From contig JBGFSY010000001.1 of NCBI GenBank assembly GCA_041277045.1, forward strand, positions 1,302,001 to 1,366,000: a stretch of 64,000 nucleotides of DNA, written 5' to 3'. The notes beneath the pieces were generated by a model, which saw nothing but the letters and a program-made list of their open reading frames with translations, was not told the origin of the DNA and did no database searches. How positions within the stretch are numbered: the first letter of the stretch is position 1; each line of letters starts with the position of its first letter. The stretch is from Reddybacter sp041277045 (GTDB lineage Bacteria > Pseudomonadota > Gammaproteobacteria > Pseudomonadales > Porticoccaceae). Shown here piece by piece: positions 50,879-59,907 of the stretch. The translations under genes were made by a program, and so were the position numbers.

Positions 50879-51502
50879 ATGGATTTGAATTTAATCGAGC
50901 AGGGTGGTCCTGTTGTTATTGTTTTAATCGGCCTCTCAGTGGTTGGTTTAGCCCTGGTTTTTTTCAAGCTGTTTCACTATCGCCATTACTCAATGGCCAG
51001 AATCCGCCGCATAGAGGGCTCGATAGATTTGTGGGTGGCGGGTGACCAGCAGAAGGCCCTGGAGGGGCTGGGCAATGAGCCCGGCCCCTATGCAGCCATG
51101 CTTGGGCAAGGTATTCGCTGGTTGGAGCAGGGTGATAGAGATCAAACTTCGATCCGCGAAGAGTTAAATCGTCAGGGCCATCACATCGTTTCCCGTGTTA
51201 ACGGCATGAATGGTTTCGTTGAGCAAATTGCCTACTTGTCACCGATGCTCGGATTACTCGGTACGGTGCTGGGTATGATTGATGTATTTCGCGGCCTGGC
51301 CAGCCAGGGCGGAGGGGCTGATTCCGGTGCCCTGGCCGGTGGTATTTGGGAGGCCTTGATGACCACCGCAGTGGGTTTGACCGTCGCCATTCCCTTCGCG
51401 CTGATTTATTACATGCTCGATAGTCACGCCACGACGATTCGCCGCAGTATGGAAGATCAACTCACCCGGCTATTTACCGTTAAGCTCTTCGACGCGCCTT
51501 AA
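50879..51502 (+). CDS. ExbB/TolQ/MotA-type proton channel subunit
   Basis: A 207-residue inner-membrane protein with three membrane helices: residues 11-30 (PVVIVLIGLSVVGLALVFF), the MLGLLGTVLGMIDVFRGLA helix, and MTTAVGLTVAIPFALIYYML with the conserved channel Thr. ExbB-type pentamers with ExbD use proton flow to power TonB-like proteins. The ATG at 50879 is weakly supported (GCGGGTG). It opens a tight operon: two ExbD-like genes, a TonB-like/vWA gene and a TPR gene follow. The 312 bases upstream contain no gene and presumably its promoter. Confidence 0.9.
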   Translation: MDLNLIEQGGPVVIVLIGLSVVGLALVFFKLFHYRHYSMARIRRIEGSIDLWVAGDQQKALEGLGNEPGPYAAMLGQGIRWLEQGDRDQTSIREELNRQGHHIVSRVNGMNGFVEQIAYLSPMLGLLGTVLGMIDVFRGLASQGGGADSGALAGGIWEALMTTAVGLTVAIPFALIYYMLDSHATTIRRSMEDQLTRLFTVKLFDAP

Positions 51503-51527
51503 TAGCTATTGAAAAGGCCTTCCTTAC

Positions 51528-51929
51528 ATGCACTTACAGTCCCATCACCGTAAAGCGCTACGTCGAATTAGCCTGACACCACTGACTGATCTGGTCTTTA
51601 TTTTGCTGGTTTTCTTTATTCTTGAAACCAGTTTTGTCCAGTTTAGAGAGCTTGCCTTCAAGGTACCCGATGAACCCACAAACGCTCGCCATGCCGAGGG
51701 CGAGAGTCTGAGCATACAGGTTTTCCCCGGCGGCAAATTGTGGATAGATGGCGAGTCGATGGCGCTGGCAGATTTAAGTCAGTGGCTTATTCGCCAGCAA
51801 TTTGGTGAAGAAACGGCCGTTACCCTCAAGGTAGAGGATAGTGTGTCCCTGCAAACTCTGGTTGCGGCAATGGATTTGTTGCGTGCTCAGTCTTTGCTGC
51901 GGGTGCAGATTCAGGCGCTGGGAGATTAA
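51528..51929 (+). CDS. ExbD-like protein with proton-carrying Asp
   Basis: A 133-residue ExbD/TolR family protein: a short cytoplasmic N-terminus, one membrane helix starting TPLTDLVFILLVFF with the essential Asp21 (equivalent to ExbD Asp25), and a periplasmic domain (VTLKVEDSVSLQTLVAAMDLL). It pairs with the upstream ExbB-like channel. The ATG at 51528 is 26 bases past the exbB stop. The next ExbD-like gene starts two bases after its stop. Confidence 0.9.
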   Translation: MHLQSHHRKALRRISLTPLTDLVFILLVFFILETSFVQFRELAFKVPDEPTNARHAEGESLSIQVFPGGKLWIDGESMALADLSQWLIRQQFGEETAVTLKVEDSVSLQTLVAAMDLLRAQSLLRVQIQALGD

Positions 51930-51931
51930 CC

Positions 51932-52345
51932 GTGTTTAATCTCGGCAGTGAGCACGATGTCAAAAAACAACCTGATAGCAATATGCTACCCGTCATTAAC
52001 ATGACGTTTTTACTCCTGCTGTTTTTTATTGTCGCCGGTAATTTTAGCGAAAACTATATGAAAGAGATCGCTCCCCCTGAATCCAGTAGCGAAGCGCTGA
52101 CTGCAGGGGTAGAGGAGCTCTCTTTAAGTGTCGATGGGCAATTGTGGTGGCGGGGCGAGACGACGACACTGCCGAACTGGGCTAGTCAACTACAGGCCGA
52201 AGGCCAGCCGGTACCCTCCCGTGTTAGCTTGCGTGCCGATGGTCAAACCCCTGCCGCCATCATTATTCCGCTGATGGACGAACTGCGGCTGCTCAAAGTG
52301 TCGCGGCTGGCACTGGTCACTGTGAATAACCCCGGTAAACTCTAG
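51932..52345 (+). CDS. ExbD-like protein with Asn in place of the proton-carrying Asp
   Basis: A 137-residue ExbD-family protein with the standard layout: one membrane helix LPVINMTFLLLLFFIVAG and a periplasmic domain with VSLRADGQTPAAIIIPLMDEL. Asn23 occupies the position of the ion-carrying Asp (usual PLIDV, here PVINM). Asp-to-Asn change is known to inactivate ExbD, so this subunit probably has a structural role in a mixed dimer with the neighbour. The GTG at 51932 has GGGAG seven bases upstream. The stop overlaps the next start. Confidence 0.86.
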   Translation: MFNLGSEHDVKKQPDSNMLPVINMTFLLLLFFIVAGNFSENYMKEIAPPESSSEALTAGVEELSLSVDGQLWWRGETTTLPNWASQLQAEGQPVPSRVSLRADGQTPAAIIIPLMDELRLLKVSRLALVTVNNPGKL

Positions 52346-53457
52346 TGCCACTATTATTTAGTCGCCTTAAAGTGCTTGGCCTGTGGCTGTTATTGCTGCT
52401 GATCTCCCTGGCGATTCATTTACTGCTGACCTGGCAGGCTTCCCGGCACATCGCCACACTCGAGTTATCTGTGGCACCCAGTGTTGAAGAAATTGAGATC
52501 CTGATCGACATTGTCGAGCCGGAAGAAGAGCAAGAAGAACTTGTCTTTGAAGAGGCCATCGAGTTTGAACCGCCCCCGGTACTGGTCGCCACTTCTGCTG
52601 TGGCACCACCGCCGCCGGAGGTCAACCTGGCCATGGAAGCAGCGGCAGGTGGGCAGAGTACTATTGGGTTTTCCGCGCCCCTATTATCAAATACAGTGGC
52701 GACGGCCGGTGAAGGGCTGGCCGGCTTTGGCACTGGTGTCGGTACTGGCTTGAGTCAGTCGACCAATCAGTTTGCCGCCTACGTACAGGGTTTGCGTGAA
52801 ACCGGCCTCGATGTGGTGTTTGTGGTTGACTCGACTGGCTCAATGGATTGGGTCATCGGAGAGGTGCAGGCGCGTATCGTCGACATCGTCGACGTGATTC
52901 GCACCCTGGTGCCGGTGTCTCGTTTTGGTGTGGTTGCCTATCGAGATGTGGGTAGCCCGTCCTATATTACCAAGCACCAAGTGCTGACTTTCAGTCTTAA
53001 CAAGTTGAGCCTGTTTTTAAACAACTTGAGTGCTGAGGGCGGTGGTGACATGCAGGAGGCTGTTTATGAAGGCATGCGTGTCGCCACTGAAAAAAGTGGC
53101 TGGCGGCTGGGTGCTAAAAAGGTGATTGTACTGATCGGCGATGCCCCTCCGCATCAGGATTCTTTTAAGCGCTTACTGGCAGTGAATCGTGAATTTGCCA
53201 GAAACCACGGCCAGATATCGACCCTCGATGTCAGCCACCACGCCAATCCGGCGGTGCTCGAAGCAAAGCTGGGCCGCCCGGTGAATCGCGTCTTCTACAC
53301 CGACACGGCGATGCTCGACTATCAATTAATGGCCGAGGCCGGTGGCGGTGTGGCCGCCACCCTCGATGGTGATGTATATATCACCCGTCAGCTGGTATCG
53401 CTGATTATGGGCGGGCAATTTGCCCGTGAAATGGCTCTCTTACTGGAGGGCTTTTAG
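52345..53457 (+). CDS. TonB-like membrane anchor fused to a von Willebrand A domain
   Basis: A 370-residue protein with an unusual architecture. The N-terminal helix (LWLLLLLISLAIHLLLTW) contains Ser21-x3-His25, the SxxxH pattern of the TonB membrane segment that contacts ExbBD. An acidic/Pro-rich periplasmic linker follows (about 55-95, with EPEEEQEELV and APPPPEV). Residues about 155-340 are a vWA domain with a complete MIDAS start DSTGSM (Asp162), then GGGDMQEAVYEG and VLIGDAPPH. The usual TonB C-terminal domain is absent. GTG at 52345 overlaps the ExbD stop by one base. Confidence 0.85.
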   Translation: MPLLFSRLKVLGLWLLLLLISLAIHLLLTWQASRHIATLELSVAPSVEEIEILIDIVEPEEEQEELVFEEAIEFEPPPVLVATSAVAPPPPEVNLAMEAAAGGQSTIGFSAPLLSNTVATAGEGLAGFGTGVGTGLSQSTNQFAAYVQGLRETGLDVVFVVDSTGSMDWVIGEVQARIVDIVDVIRTLVPVSRFGVVAYRDVGSPSYITKHQVLTFSLNKLSLFLNNLSAEGGGDMQEAVYEGMRVATEKSGWRLGAKKVIVLIGDAPPHQDSFKRLLAVNREFARNHGQISTLDVSHHANPAVLEAKLGRPVNRVFYTDTAMLDYQLMAEAGGGVAATLDGDVYITRQLVSLIMGGQFAREMALLLEGF

Positions 53458-55856
53458 TGATAGAGGGTATTCACGCAGCTCGGCTGGCCCGCTGGGATTT
53501 ACGATACCTCGCCTTGTTCGCCCTGTTGTTGTCCGCATTCTCATGGCCAGCTCTGTCGTTGCCAGTAAAAAATGGGGGGGCAATGGCAGTGCTGCTGCAA
53601 CAGTCCACTGAGATTACGGCTTCGGTACAGAGCAAGGTGTTGCTGGATACAATCGATCAATACCTTGGCAAAGATCTGGCGAGTTTGGAGCCCCGCGACT
53701 TTGTCAGCGCCGCCGATGCCTATGGCAACCTGGTGGCGGGGGCGCAGGAGCGAGGTGCCAGCAAGGCAGGTTTTGAGTATTTACTGCAACGTGGCGAGGG
53801 GTTTTTCCAGCGGTGTCGAGCCAAGGTAAGGGATCTCGAGCAAGCCACTGGTGATCGGGAGGCGGCGCTGGAGAAGCTCTATCGCTCCAACCTTTGGCAC
53901 GATATTAACTATGCCCATTCAGCGTTTAATTACTGGCAGGCCTGGGGCAAATTGGGCCTCGCGCATTCCTATCAAGGGCAGCGGGAGCAGGTCAAATGGC
54001 TGAATCAGGCTGAACATGGTTTTCAAAGCTCGTCGGTGCGCATTCTCTACCCGGGTATTGTCTACGGCAGCTGGTTGGGTATGGCCTATGTTGCTCAGGC
54101 CAAGGGCGATGACGTTCTGGCCGAACAGCGTTTTCGCCGCCTGGTGCTGGCATTGGCGGGCGACAAGGAAAACCCTGCGCGTGTCAGGGCCGAAACTGAA
54201 TTGACCTTGCTGGCCATTCGCAAGGGAGAGCTACCGAGTTTGCCGGTGATGCTTGATGAGCCACTAACGCCGACCACCGCTCGTGTTTACCAAGAGCAGG
54301 CCTTCGTGCTTTTGCAGCGCCATCGCGATGTGCAAAGTGGTGCCGTTGAGGCGGCGGCGCGTTTAAAGCGTGTGATTGAGCTGGGCTATTTGAACGATGC
54401 TCTATTGAGTCGAGTCATGTCTTACCGTGACGAAATTGCCGGTCACGATATTGGCCTTTTAACCCTCTACGTCGATAGCGAATACGCCTACGGCTGGCAG
54501 CAGTACGACACCGCCGTGCTGAAATATCAGGAATTTCGAAAACAGGGTGGTCTCCAGCTGGGGGTGAATGTTCGGGTGCTGCAATACCATTATGCGGTTG
54601 CCTTGTTAAAAATACAGATGGCGCGAGATGCGTTGACAGAAGTGGAGAGCCTGCAGCATCAAACCGACTTGCCCCAGGCGGTGGCTCAGGCTTTACCGAA
54701 GTTTAAATTTTTAGTTGCTCAAGCGCTTTACCAACGACGTGATAACAGTGCTAACCGCAAACGGGTGCTGGCTGATGCACAATATTATCTTCGTACAAGC
54801 CCGAATGATGTTGATGCTGGCAGTGCTCATTTATTAATTGCCCAATTGAGTGATGATCCAGAAAAAGCAAAACGTCATTTAAAAGCGGCAAAGAAGAATA
54901 AAAAATTAAAAGGCAGCGTTGCACTGATGCAAATACAGCGGGCGGTCAATACCTTTAACCGCGCCGTCGTGAGTGGTGAGCTTGACACCCAACGCAATGA
55001 GGCCGAAAAAGTGCTGGCGGCTCTGGGTGATTTGCCTCGGGCCAAACGCAAGCAGCCTTGGTTTAAAGCGGTTTCACTACAAATGCGTGCCGTCCTTGGC
55101 GATAAGCTCGGTAAAGTGTTGGCCGCCATCGATAAAATGTACGCTGCGGCGAAGGCCAATCCGGGCAATAAAAAATACATTCTAGATCAGCGCGTGCAGC
55201 GGGTTTTGTTTTGGGCTCAACTGCGCGCCCTTGATCAATATCAGCAGGGTAAGGGTTTACCGCCATTCATCGCAGCACTAGCAACGCAACCGGCTAATGC
55301 CATGGCGCAGAAAGAGGTTTATCAGTTTTTATTGGCGAAAGAAAAGCCGCGAAGCTACGCTCAGGTACTGGAGCTTGGCGATGTTTTTTACCCGGTACTC
55401 GCGGGTCAGCCACAGGATCAACGGCAATTGCGCTTGTTACAAATACGCGCAGCGAATGCCCTAGGTCAGACTGAGCGTGCTTACGCTATAGCTCAGCAAC
55501 TGATTGCCAATTTTCCAGACTCCGGTAATGCCTGGGTGGCTTATGCTGAAAGTGCCGAGCAGTTGCAGCACTGGTTTGAGGCCGAGCGAGCCTGGGCTAA
55601 AATCACCCGAGGCCAGGTTGAGGGATCTGTTCGTTGGCGTGATGCCATGCGGCGGCGTACTCTTGCTCTCATCACTCAGAATGCTGAGGCTGCACGAGAG
55701 GATAATAGCGACAATTTACCGGTCAAAAATGAGTCGGCAACGCTGTGTAAAGTACTAGGCAAAGTGGCGGTGTACCGTCATTTGATGAACGACGCAGAAC
55801 AGGATGAGCTGGATGAAAACTTAAAACAATGGGGCTGTGTGAGGACAATGAAATAA
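53457..55856 (+). CDS. Large exported TPR-type repeat protein
   Basis: A 799-residue protein with a signal-like hydrophobic N-terminus (LALFALLLSAFSWPALSL). The rest is helical with TPR-like pairs, for example LKLKR-type EAAARLKRVIELGYLNDALL, TAVLKYQEFRKQGGLQ, and near the end ERAYAIAQQLIANFPDSG. No enzymatic motif. Probably a periplasmic scaffold for the ExbBD/vWA machine. The GTG at 53457 overlaps the vWA gene stop by one base. It is followed 46 bases later by a DUF1329 gene. Confidence 0.8.
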   Translation: MIEGIHAARLARWDLRYLALFALLLSAFSWPALSLPVKNGGAMAVLLQQSTEITASVQSKVLLDTIDQYLGKDLASLEPRDFVSAADAYGNLVAGAQERGASKAGFEYLLQRGEGFFQRCRAKVRDLEQATGDREAALEKLYRSNLWHDINYAHSAFNYWQAWGKLGLAHSYQGQREQVKWLNQAEHGFQSSSVRILYPGIVYGSWLGMAYVAQAKGDDVLAEQRFRRLVLALAGDKENPARVRAETELTLLAIRKGELPSLPVMLDEPLTPTTARVYQEQAFVLLQRHRDVQSGAVEAAARLKRVIELGYLNDALLSRVMSYRDEIAGHDIGLLTLYVDSEYAYGWQQYDTAVLKYQEFRKQGGLQLGVNVRVLQYHYAVALLKIQMARDALTEVESLQHQTDLPQAVAQALPKFKFLVAQALYQRRDNSANRKRVLADAQYYLRTSPNDVDAGSAHLLIAQLSDDPEKAKRHLKAAKKNKKLKGSVALMQIQRAVNTFNRAVVSGELDTQRNEAEKVLAALGDLPRAKRKQPWFKAVSLQMRAVLGDKLGKVLAAIDKMYAAAKANPGNKKYILDQRVQRVLFWAQLRALDQYQQGKGLPPFIAALATQPANAMAQKEVYQFLLAKEKPRSYAQVLELGDVFYPVLAGQPQDQRQLRLLQIRAANALGQTERAYAIAQQLIANFPDSGNAWVAYAESAEQLQHWFEAERAWAKITRGQVEGSVRWRDAMRRRTLALITQNAEAAREDNSDNLPVKNESATLCKVLGKVAVYRHLMNDAEQDELDENLKQWGCVRTMK

Positions 55857-55902
55857 CCCTCGAAACCTAAACATGTAAAACAAACATTATAAAAAATGGT
55901 GG

Positions 55903-57282
55903 ATGATGAGAATTCGCAAATACGACTTTAACTTTGGACGACGACATTTCCTGGGCCAGCTGAGCAAAGGTGTGCTGGCGACGGGTGTGTTGTCGCCACT
56001 GTGGAAGGCGATTGCCGATACCGGTGATATTAGCGGTGTCTACCCCGATGAATTGATGTCCATTGAGGGCTTTACTCAGGGCAAAATCAGTACCGGCGAT
56101 ATTATTACTGCCGACAATGTTGAGCATGTGAAAGACCTGCTAGACCCCATTCGTTATACACAAATTGCGCAGATGGGTCGGCAAATGCGCATGATAGATA
56201 CCACTACCGATATTATGAAGCTCAGTGCCTGGGAATATAACGAAGCGACACTGCGAAATTACGGGCAGGCGATGTTCAACGACGAAGGTAATGTCGTCAC
56301 CAGGGAAGGTAAACCCTGGATAGGTGGTAATCCTTTTCCCAATCCGACAACGGCGCTGGAAGTTTTTGCGGGTCTTACCCTGAGCTGGGGTCGCCATGAC
56401 GCATCTTTTTATGCCATTAAAGAAGAGGATGTCGGGCCCAGTGGCGATATTGAGTACAACTATGAGCTGGGGTGGGCTGAAATGTCGCCCGTAGCTCGCA
56501 CCGTACTCGACCCCAAACCCTACTGGCCTGGCCATGAAGATAAATTGCGTTATCAGTCGGTGTTTTTTGTTAGCCCCAACGATATTGCGGGCACTTCATT
56601 TTTGAATGTATGGCACTACGACCAACGTCGCTTCCCCGACTTGAGCGGCTACCTGCCGGCGTTTAAGCGGGTGAGACGCTTCCCCACCAATCAGCGCTTT
56701 GAGCCGATGATTCCCGGCTCAACCCTTTATCTCTCCGATGCCTGGACGGCGGGTGACCCCTTCCTAACCTGGGGGAATTACAAAATTGTTGGCCGGGGCC
56801 CAACACTCGCCGCTATTTCACGCAGCTGGAATTCACAACATGAAAACTGGGAGGGCACTACCCATGGTGGCCCCAAAGGCAATACCTTTTGGGATATGGA
56901 TGTCGAACTGGTACCCGAAGCGATTGTGGTCGAAGCCGAGCCGGTTAAATTCCCCCGGGCACCGATCAGCAAAAAACGCGTATGGTTTGATGCGCGCACA
57001 TTGCTGCCGTTAGCAATGGTTTCCTACGACCGCCGTGGTGAAATGTTCCGCTCCTTTGATGGTGCAGCCTCACTTTACACCGATGGTGAAAACACCGTTT
57101 ATGATGGTAAGCACCCCTACGCTTCATGGACCCGGGTGCACGCCCACAATATTCAGGTAAACCGCATGGCCAGATTGGCCCAGGTTAAAGAGATCGCTGG
57201 CGGCTATAAAACCAGTGTCAATGAAAATGACCTCTATGAAAGGTTTTTGACCAATGCGGCGATTCGGCGTTTGGGTCGATAG
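55903..57282 (+). CDS. DUF1329 protein with Tat-type signal
   Basis: A 459-residue DUF1329 protein. The N-terminus FGRRHFLGQLSKGVLATGV carries a twin-Arg motif (RRxFL), suggesting folded export by Tat, unlike the Sec signal of the DUF1329 protein at 30005. Body blocks include GDIEYNYELGWAEMS, FKRVRRFPTNQRFEPMIPGS and the C-terminal KRVWFDARTLLPLAMVSYDRRGEM. ATG at 55903 or 55906. The gene follows the ExbBD-vWA-TPR set closely and likely belongs to it; a role in moving or sensing a hydrophobic compound in the envelope is suspected only. Confidence 0.87.
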   Translation: MMRIRKYDFNFGRRHFLGQLSKGVLATGVLSPLWKAIADTGDISGVYPDELMSIEGFTQGKISTGDIITADNVEHVKDLLDPIRYTQIAQMGRQMRMIDTTTDIMKLSAWEYNEATLRNYGQAMFNDEGNVVTREGKPWIGGNPFPNPTTALEVFAGLTLSWGRHDASFYAIKEEDVGPSGDIEYNYELGWAEMSPVARTVLDPKPYWPGHEDKLRYQSVFFVSPNDIAGTSFLNVWHYDQRRFPDLSGYLPAFKRVRRFPTNQRFEPMIPGSTLYLSDAWTAGDPFLTWGNYKIVGRGPTLAAISRSWNSQHENWEGTTHGGPKGNTFWDMDVELVPEAIVVEAEPVKFPRAPISKKRVWFDARTLLPLAMVSYDRRGEMFRSFDGAASLYTDGENTVYDGKHPYASWTRVHAHNIQVNRMARLAQVKEIAGGYKTSVNENDLYERFLTNAAIRRLGR

Positions 57283-57492
57283 CAAAGGGCCGTTAGGGCT
57301 GTTTTGAGGATTTTGTTGAGTAATGAGCGAGCACAGCTGGTTGCCAGGAAAAGAATTTTTAAACTATGTACTATAAATTTTAAAAGTCCTTGTATTAAAT
57401 TTTTTCTACTGGGCTCACTGCTTAATCTCGTTGCCTGTGATGACTCTAGTTAGTCATCACAGCGTAGTTCGTAAAGAGAGGTGCTGAACATG

Positions 57493-58105
57493 AGGGATGT
57501 CGAAACATTCCTTGAGACAATTAAAATCGGCAGACTTATTTGTGGTGGTCATCGACCTCTTGCTATTGTTGAAAAAACATCAACACCAACTAAAACCTTT
57601 CAACTGCAAACGGTACAGAATCGCGACTGGAATGATAGCGTCGCGGATATGACTTCGGGCAACATCGCGGCTACGTTTATTTTATCACCGTTGGCAATGA
57701 CCTTATCCATGACGGCTTTCCCGGTAAAATCGTTCTCATGTCCGAGCGCAATGTCCACGGGTTTATTCTTTCCAGCGAGATTAAATCAATTGTTGAGCTA
57801 AAAAATAAAAAATAATTATCGCTGTTCCTCATCTCTATTCTCAGTACCATGTTTTATTACACACATTGTTAAAATAACACCTCATTCCTGCGGAAAATAT
57901 ACAGGTGCTAGGCATGGCGCCAAGAGATATGATTAGTTCTTTACGCAATGGTGAAATTGATGGTGTTGCGGTTGGTGAGCCGGAGGGTAATCGCTCAATT
58001 AGTTTGAACGTTGTCTGGATGGCGGTGATCTCTCCAAATATCTGGAAAGATTATATCGATCATGTCTTTCATCCAAAGCACAACGACGGATACGGATACG
58101 GACAC
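57493..58105 (+). pseudogene. Broken NrtA/SsuA-like ABC solute-binding protein gene
   Basis: Pieces of one protein appear in different frames. The first piece has NRDWNDSVADMTSGNI and FILSPLAMTLSMTAFP; another frame continues VLMSERNVHGFILSSEIKS, then a region with stops around 57810-57900, and a third piece LGMAPRDMISSLRNGEIDGV followed by GEPEGNRSISL. These motifs are those of nitrate/sulfonate-type periplasmic binding proteins. At least two frameshifts and stops make it non-functional. No permease or ATPase genes remain. Confidence 0.8.
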
Positions 58106-58149
58106 GGCGCAAGCGATCACGGAGAAACAGGCATTACACGGAGATGGAT

Positions 58150-58569
58150 CTTTTACTGATCTGCAAGCTATTCAGACAAGCTTTGTCACTCGAACAAATT
58201 GCGGGGCGTATCAGATTTTCGTCTGATGACACGGCGCAAAAGCCATGAAATAAAATATCAATATATTTGCGTGAGAAAGCGAATAGAGTTTCACTTTGAG
58301 CGCACCTAAGGCAGTCATCTCAACGCCGACGGACACGCTATAAAGCCTATGATAGTCGAGGACGGCTGGCAGGAAAGCGTCATATCTCAGAGCAACCGAA
58401 TAGTGTGGAAACACGCCGATATAAAGGCCACTGGGAAATTGATACGGTGCATGGCCGAGGTGGTCATCACTGCATCGTGACACTGCTCGAAAGGAAAACG
58501 GGTTTCGTCATGATTGGTAAATTACCGAATAAATCAACGGCCTCTTTAAATAAAAAACAATTCGCCTGA
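58150..58569 (+). mobile_element. Relic of an IS30-family transposase gene
   Basis: Several frames carry IS30 pieces: LEQIAGRIRFSS, then LAGKRHISEQPNSVETRRYK, WEIDTVHGRGGHHCIVTLLE (first catalytic Asp), and ERKTGFVMIGKLPNKSTASL. Frame changes and stops separate them, and the C-terminal catalytic half is missing. No terminal inverted repeats could be identified. Confidence 0.8.
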
Positions 58570-58659
58570 TTGGTTGGATGAATCGGACCGGGAAGACGCC
58601 GTTCTAAATAAGAGCATTAATGCTATGCACGCCATGGCGACAGACATGTTGAGCGCATG

Positions 58660-59208
58660 CTTGACGATTGGTGCGACCAGTCTCAGACTCAATGCCTTCG
58701 AAACGTCGACACTGGGCCTGCCCAGGCGGTGGTGTTAAGGTTTATTCAGCGCTGGGAGGTGGTGGTGAATTTGTACTCTCCTTCCCCCGCTATTTCGATC
58801 CTGCCGCTACAACGGAGGTTGAGTTGGTGGTTGCAGCGATGTTTCTTGTCGTCGATGACGAAGAGGCTTTGCGAGAATTAGCAGCCGAACTGTTGAGGCA
58901 AAAGGACTATCGAGTAGCGCGTGCGGCTGATGCACGGCAGGCCTTGTAAATGATGCAGTCTAGCCGCTTTGACTTACTGCTTTCCGATCTGATTATGCCG
59001 GGTATGAATGGTTATCAGCTAGCGGGCGAAGTGCGGGATAAATATCCGGCAACAAAAACTCTGCTCGCCAGTGACTTTGCCGATGAGTGTGATTTAGAAG
59101 GTGTTGACTAACAGTTGCATGCGCAAATGTTACATAGACCCTATAATTCACGCCTATTGTTTAACGCTATTCGCGAGCTGCTGGATGGTGAGAGAGGGTT
59201 TCTACCCT
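58660..59208 (+). pseudogene. Relic of a hybrid sensor kinase/response regulator gene
   Basis: Remnants of a kinase ATPase end (VKVYSALGGGGEFVLSFPRY) lead in frame into a receiver domain beginning FLVVDDEEALRELAAELL. Two in-frame stops (58947-58949 and near 59109) interrupt it, while LLLSDLIMPGMNGYQLAGEV with the phosphoacceptor Asp is still readable between them. The kinase N-terminal part is gone, replaced by unrecognised sequence next to the IS30 relic. Confidence 0.78.
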
Positions 59209-59397
59209 AGTCCACAGTTAAGGCTCGGCTAGCCCTTCAACCTCTGGAAGGAGTTTTGCTGGTTTTTTAAGCAGTGCATGGTAGGCTGCTTATGCAGGTT
59301 GAAGTATATATTCAAACTTTGGTTTAGTCTTGTTTAGCACACGCTTATTGCTGGCGTGCTGTCGTGGGATAGTTAATATTTTATTCAAGGAGTTACT

Positions 59398-59829
59398 ATG
59401 CTTTATAGGAAGTTTTGTTCGTCAGTTTCAATTTTTATACTCGCTTGTTTTATGGCCTCATGCTCTGTGACGACGGCACCTACTGATGCTAGCTCAGGTA
59501 CAACTGGCCAAACCACGGATGCGTCATCTGATCTGACTTCGAGTACCACCTTGGATGACGACGATGAAGAAAAGGAAATAAAGGAGGAAGAAAAAGAGGT
59601 CGAAGAATTTGTCACGGCCAATTTCTCTCAATTGCGTACTGACATGTCTGTGGGGCGAGGTGAGTATTTGGCTGCCTTGGCGACATTGATGTCCGTTAAT
59701 GAAGCGGATAAAGATCAATTTTACGCGATAACAAAAAATAACTTTTCTTCTATTTTCCTTTCATCACAAACAACAGCTAAAGAATTAATTGTTAATTTAA
59801 AGCAAGAGATCGCTCAGGCGAATATTTAA
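59398..59829 (+). CDS. DUF3015-type lipoprotein
   Basis: A 143-residue lipoprotein: lipobox LACFMASCSV (Cys21), a Ser/Thr-rich linker, a strongly acidic-basic stretch (DDDDEEKEIKEEEKEV), then the DUF3015-like domain (FSQLRTDMSVGRGEYLAALA, then FSSIFLSSQTTAKELIVNL). Such proteins often sit next to a DUF4105 gene, as here, though the function is unknown. The start has AAGGAG six bases upstream. A hairpin terminator follows. Confidence 0.82.
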   Translation: MLYRKFCSSVSIFILACFMASCSVTTAPTDASSGTTGQTTDASSDLTSSTTLDDDDEEKEIKEEEKEVEEFVTANFSQLRTDMSVGRGEYLAALATLMSVNEADKDQFYAITKNNFSSIFLSSQTTAKELIVNLKQEIAQANI

Positions 59830-59840
59830 CCTTGTTTAGT

Positions 59841-59877
59841 CCCACGCTTCGGCGTGGGGTCTTTAGCCTTTTATCAA
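59841..59877 (+). terminator. Terminator after the DUF3015 lipoprotein gene
   Basis: CCCACGC (59841-59847) and GCGTGGG (59852-59858) form a 7-bp stem closed by a stable TTCG loop, followed by a T-rich tail (GTCTTTAGCCTTTT). Confidence 0.75.
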
Positions 59878-59907
59878 TCTATCCTGATCGAACTCGCTCA
59901 ATAACAC

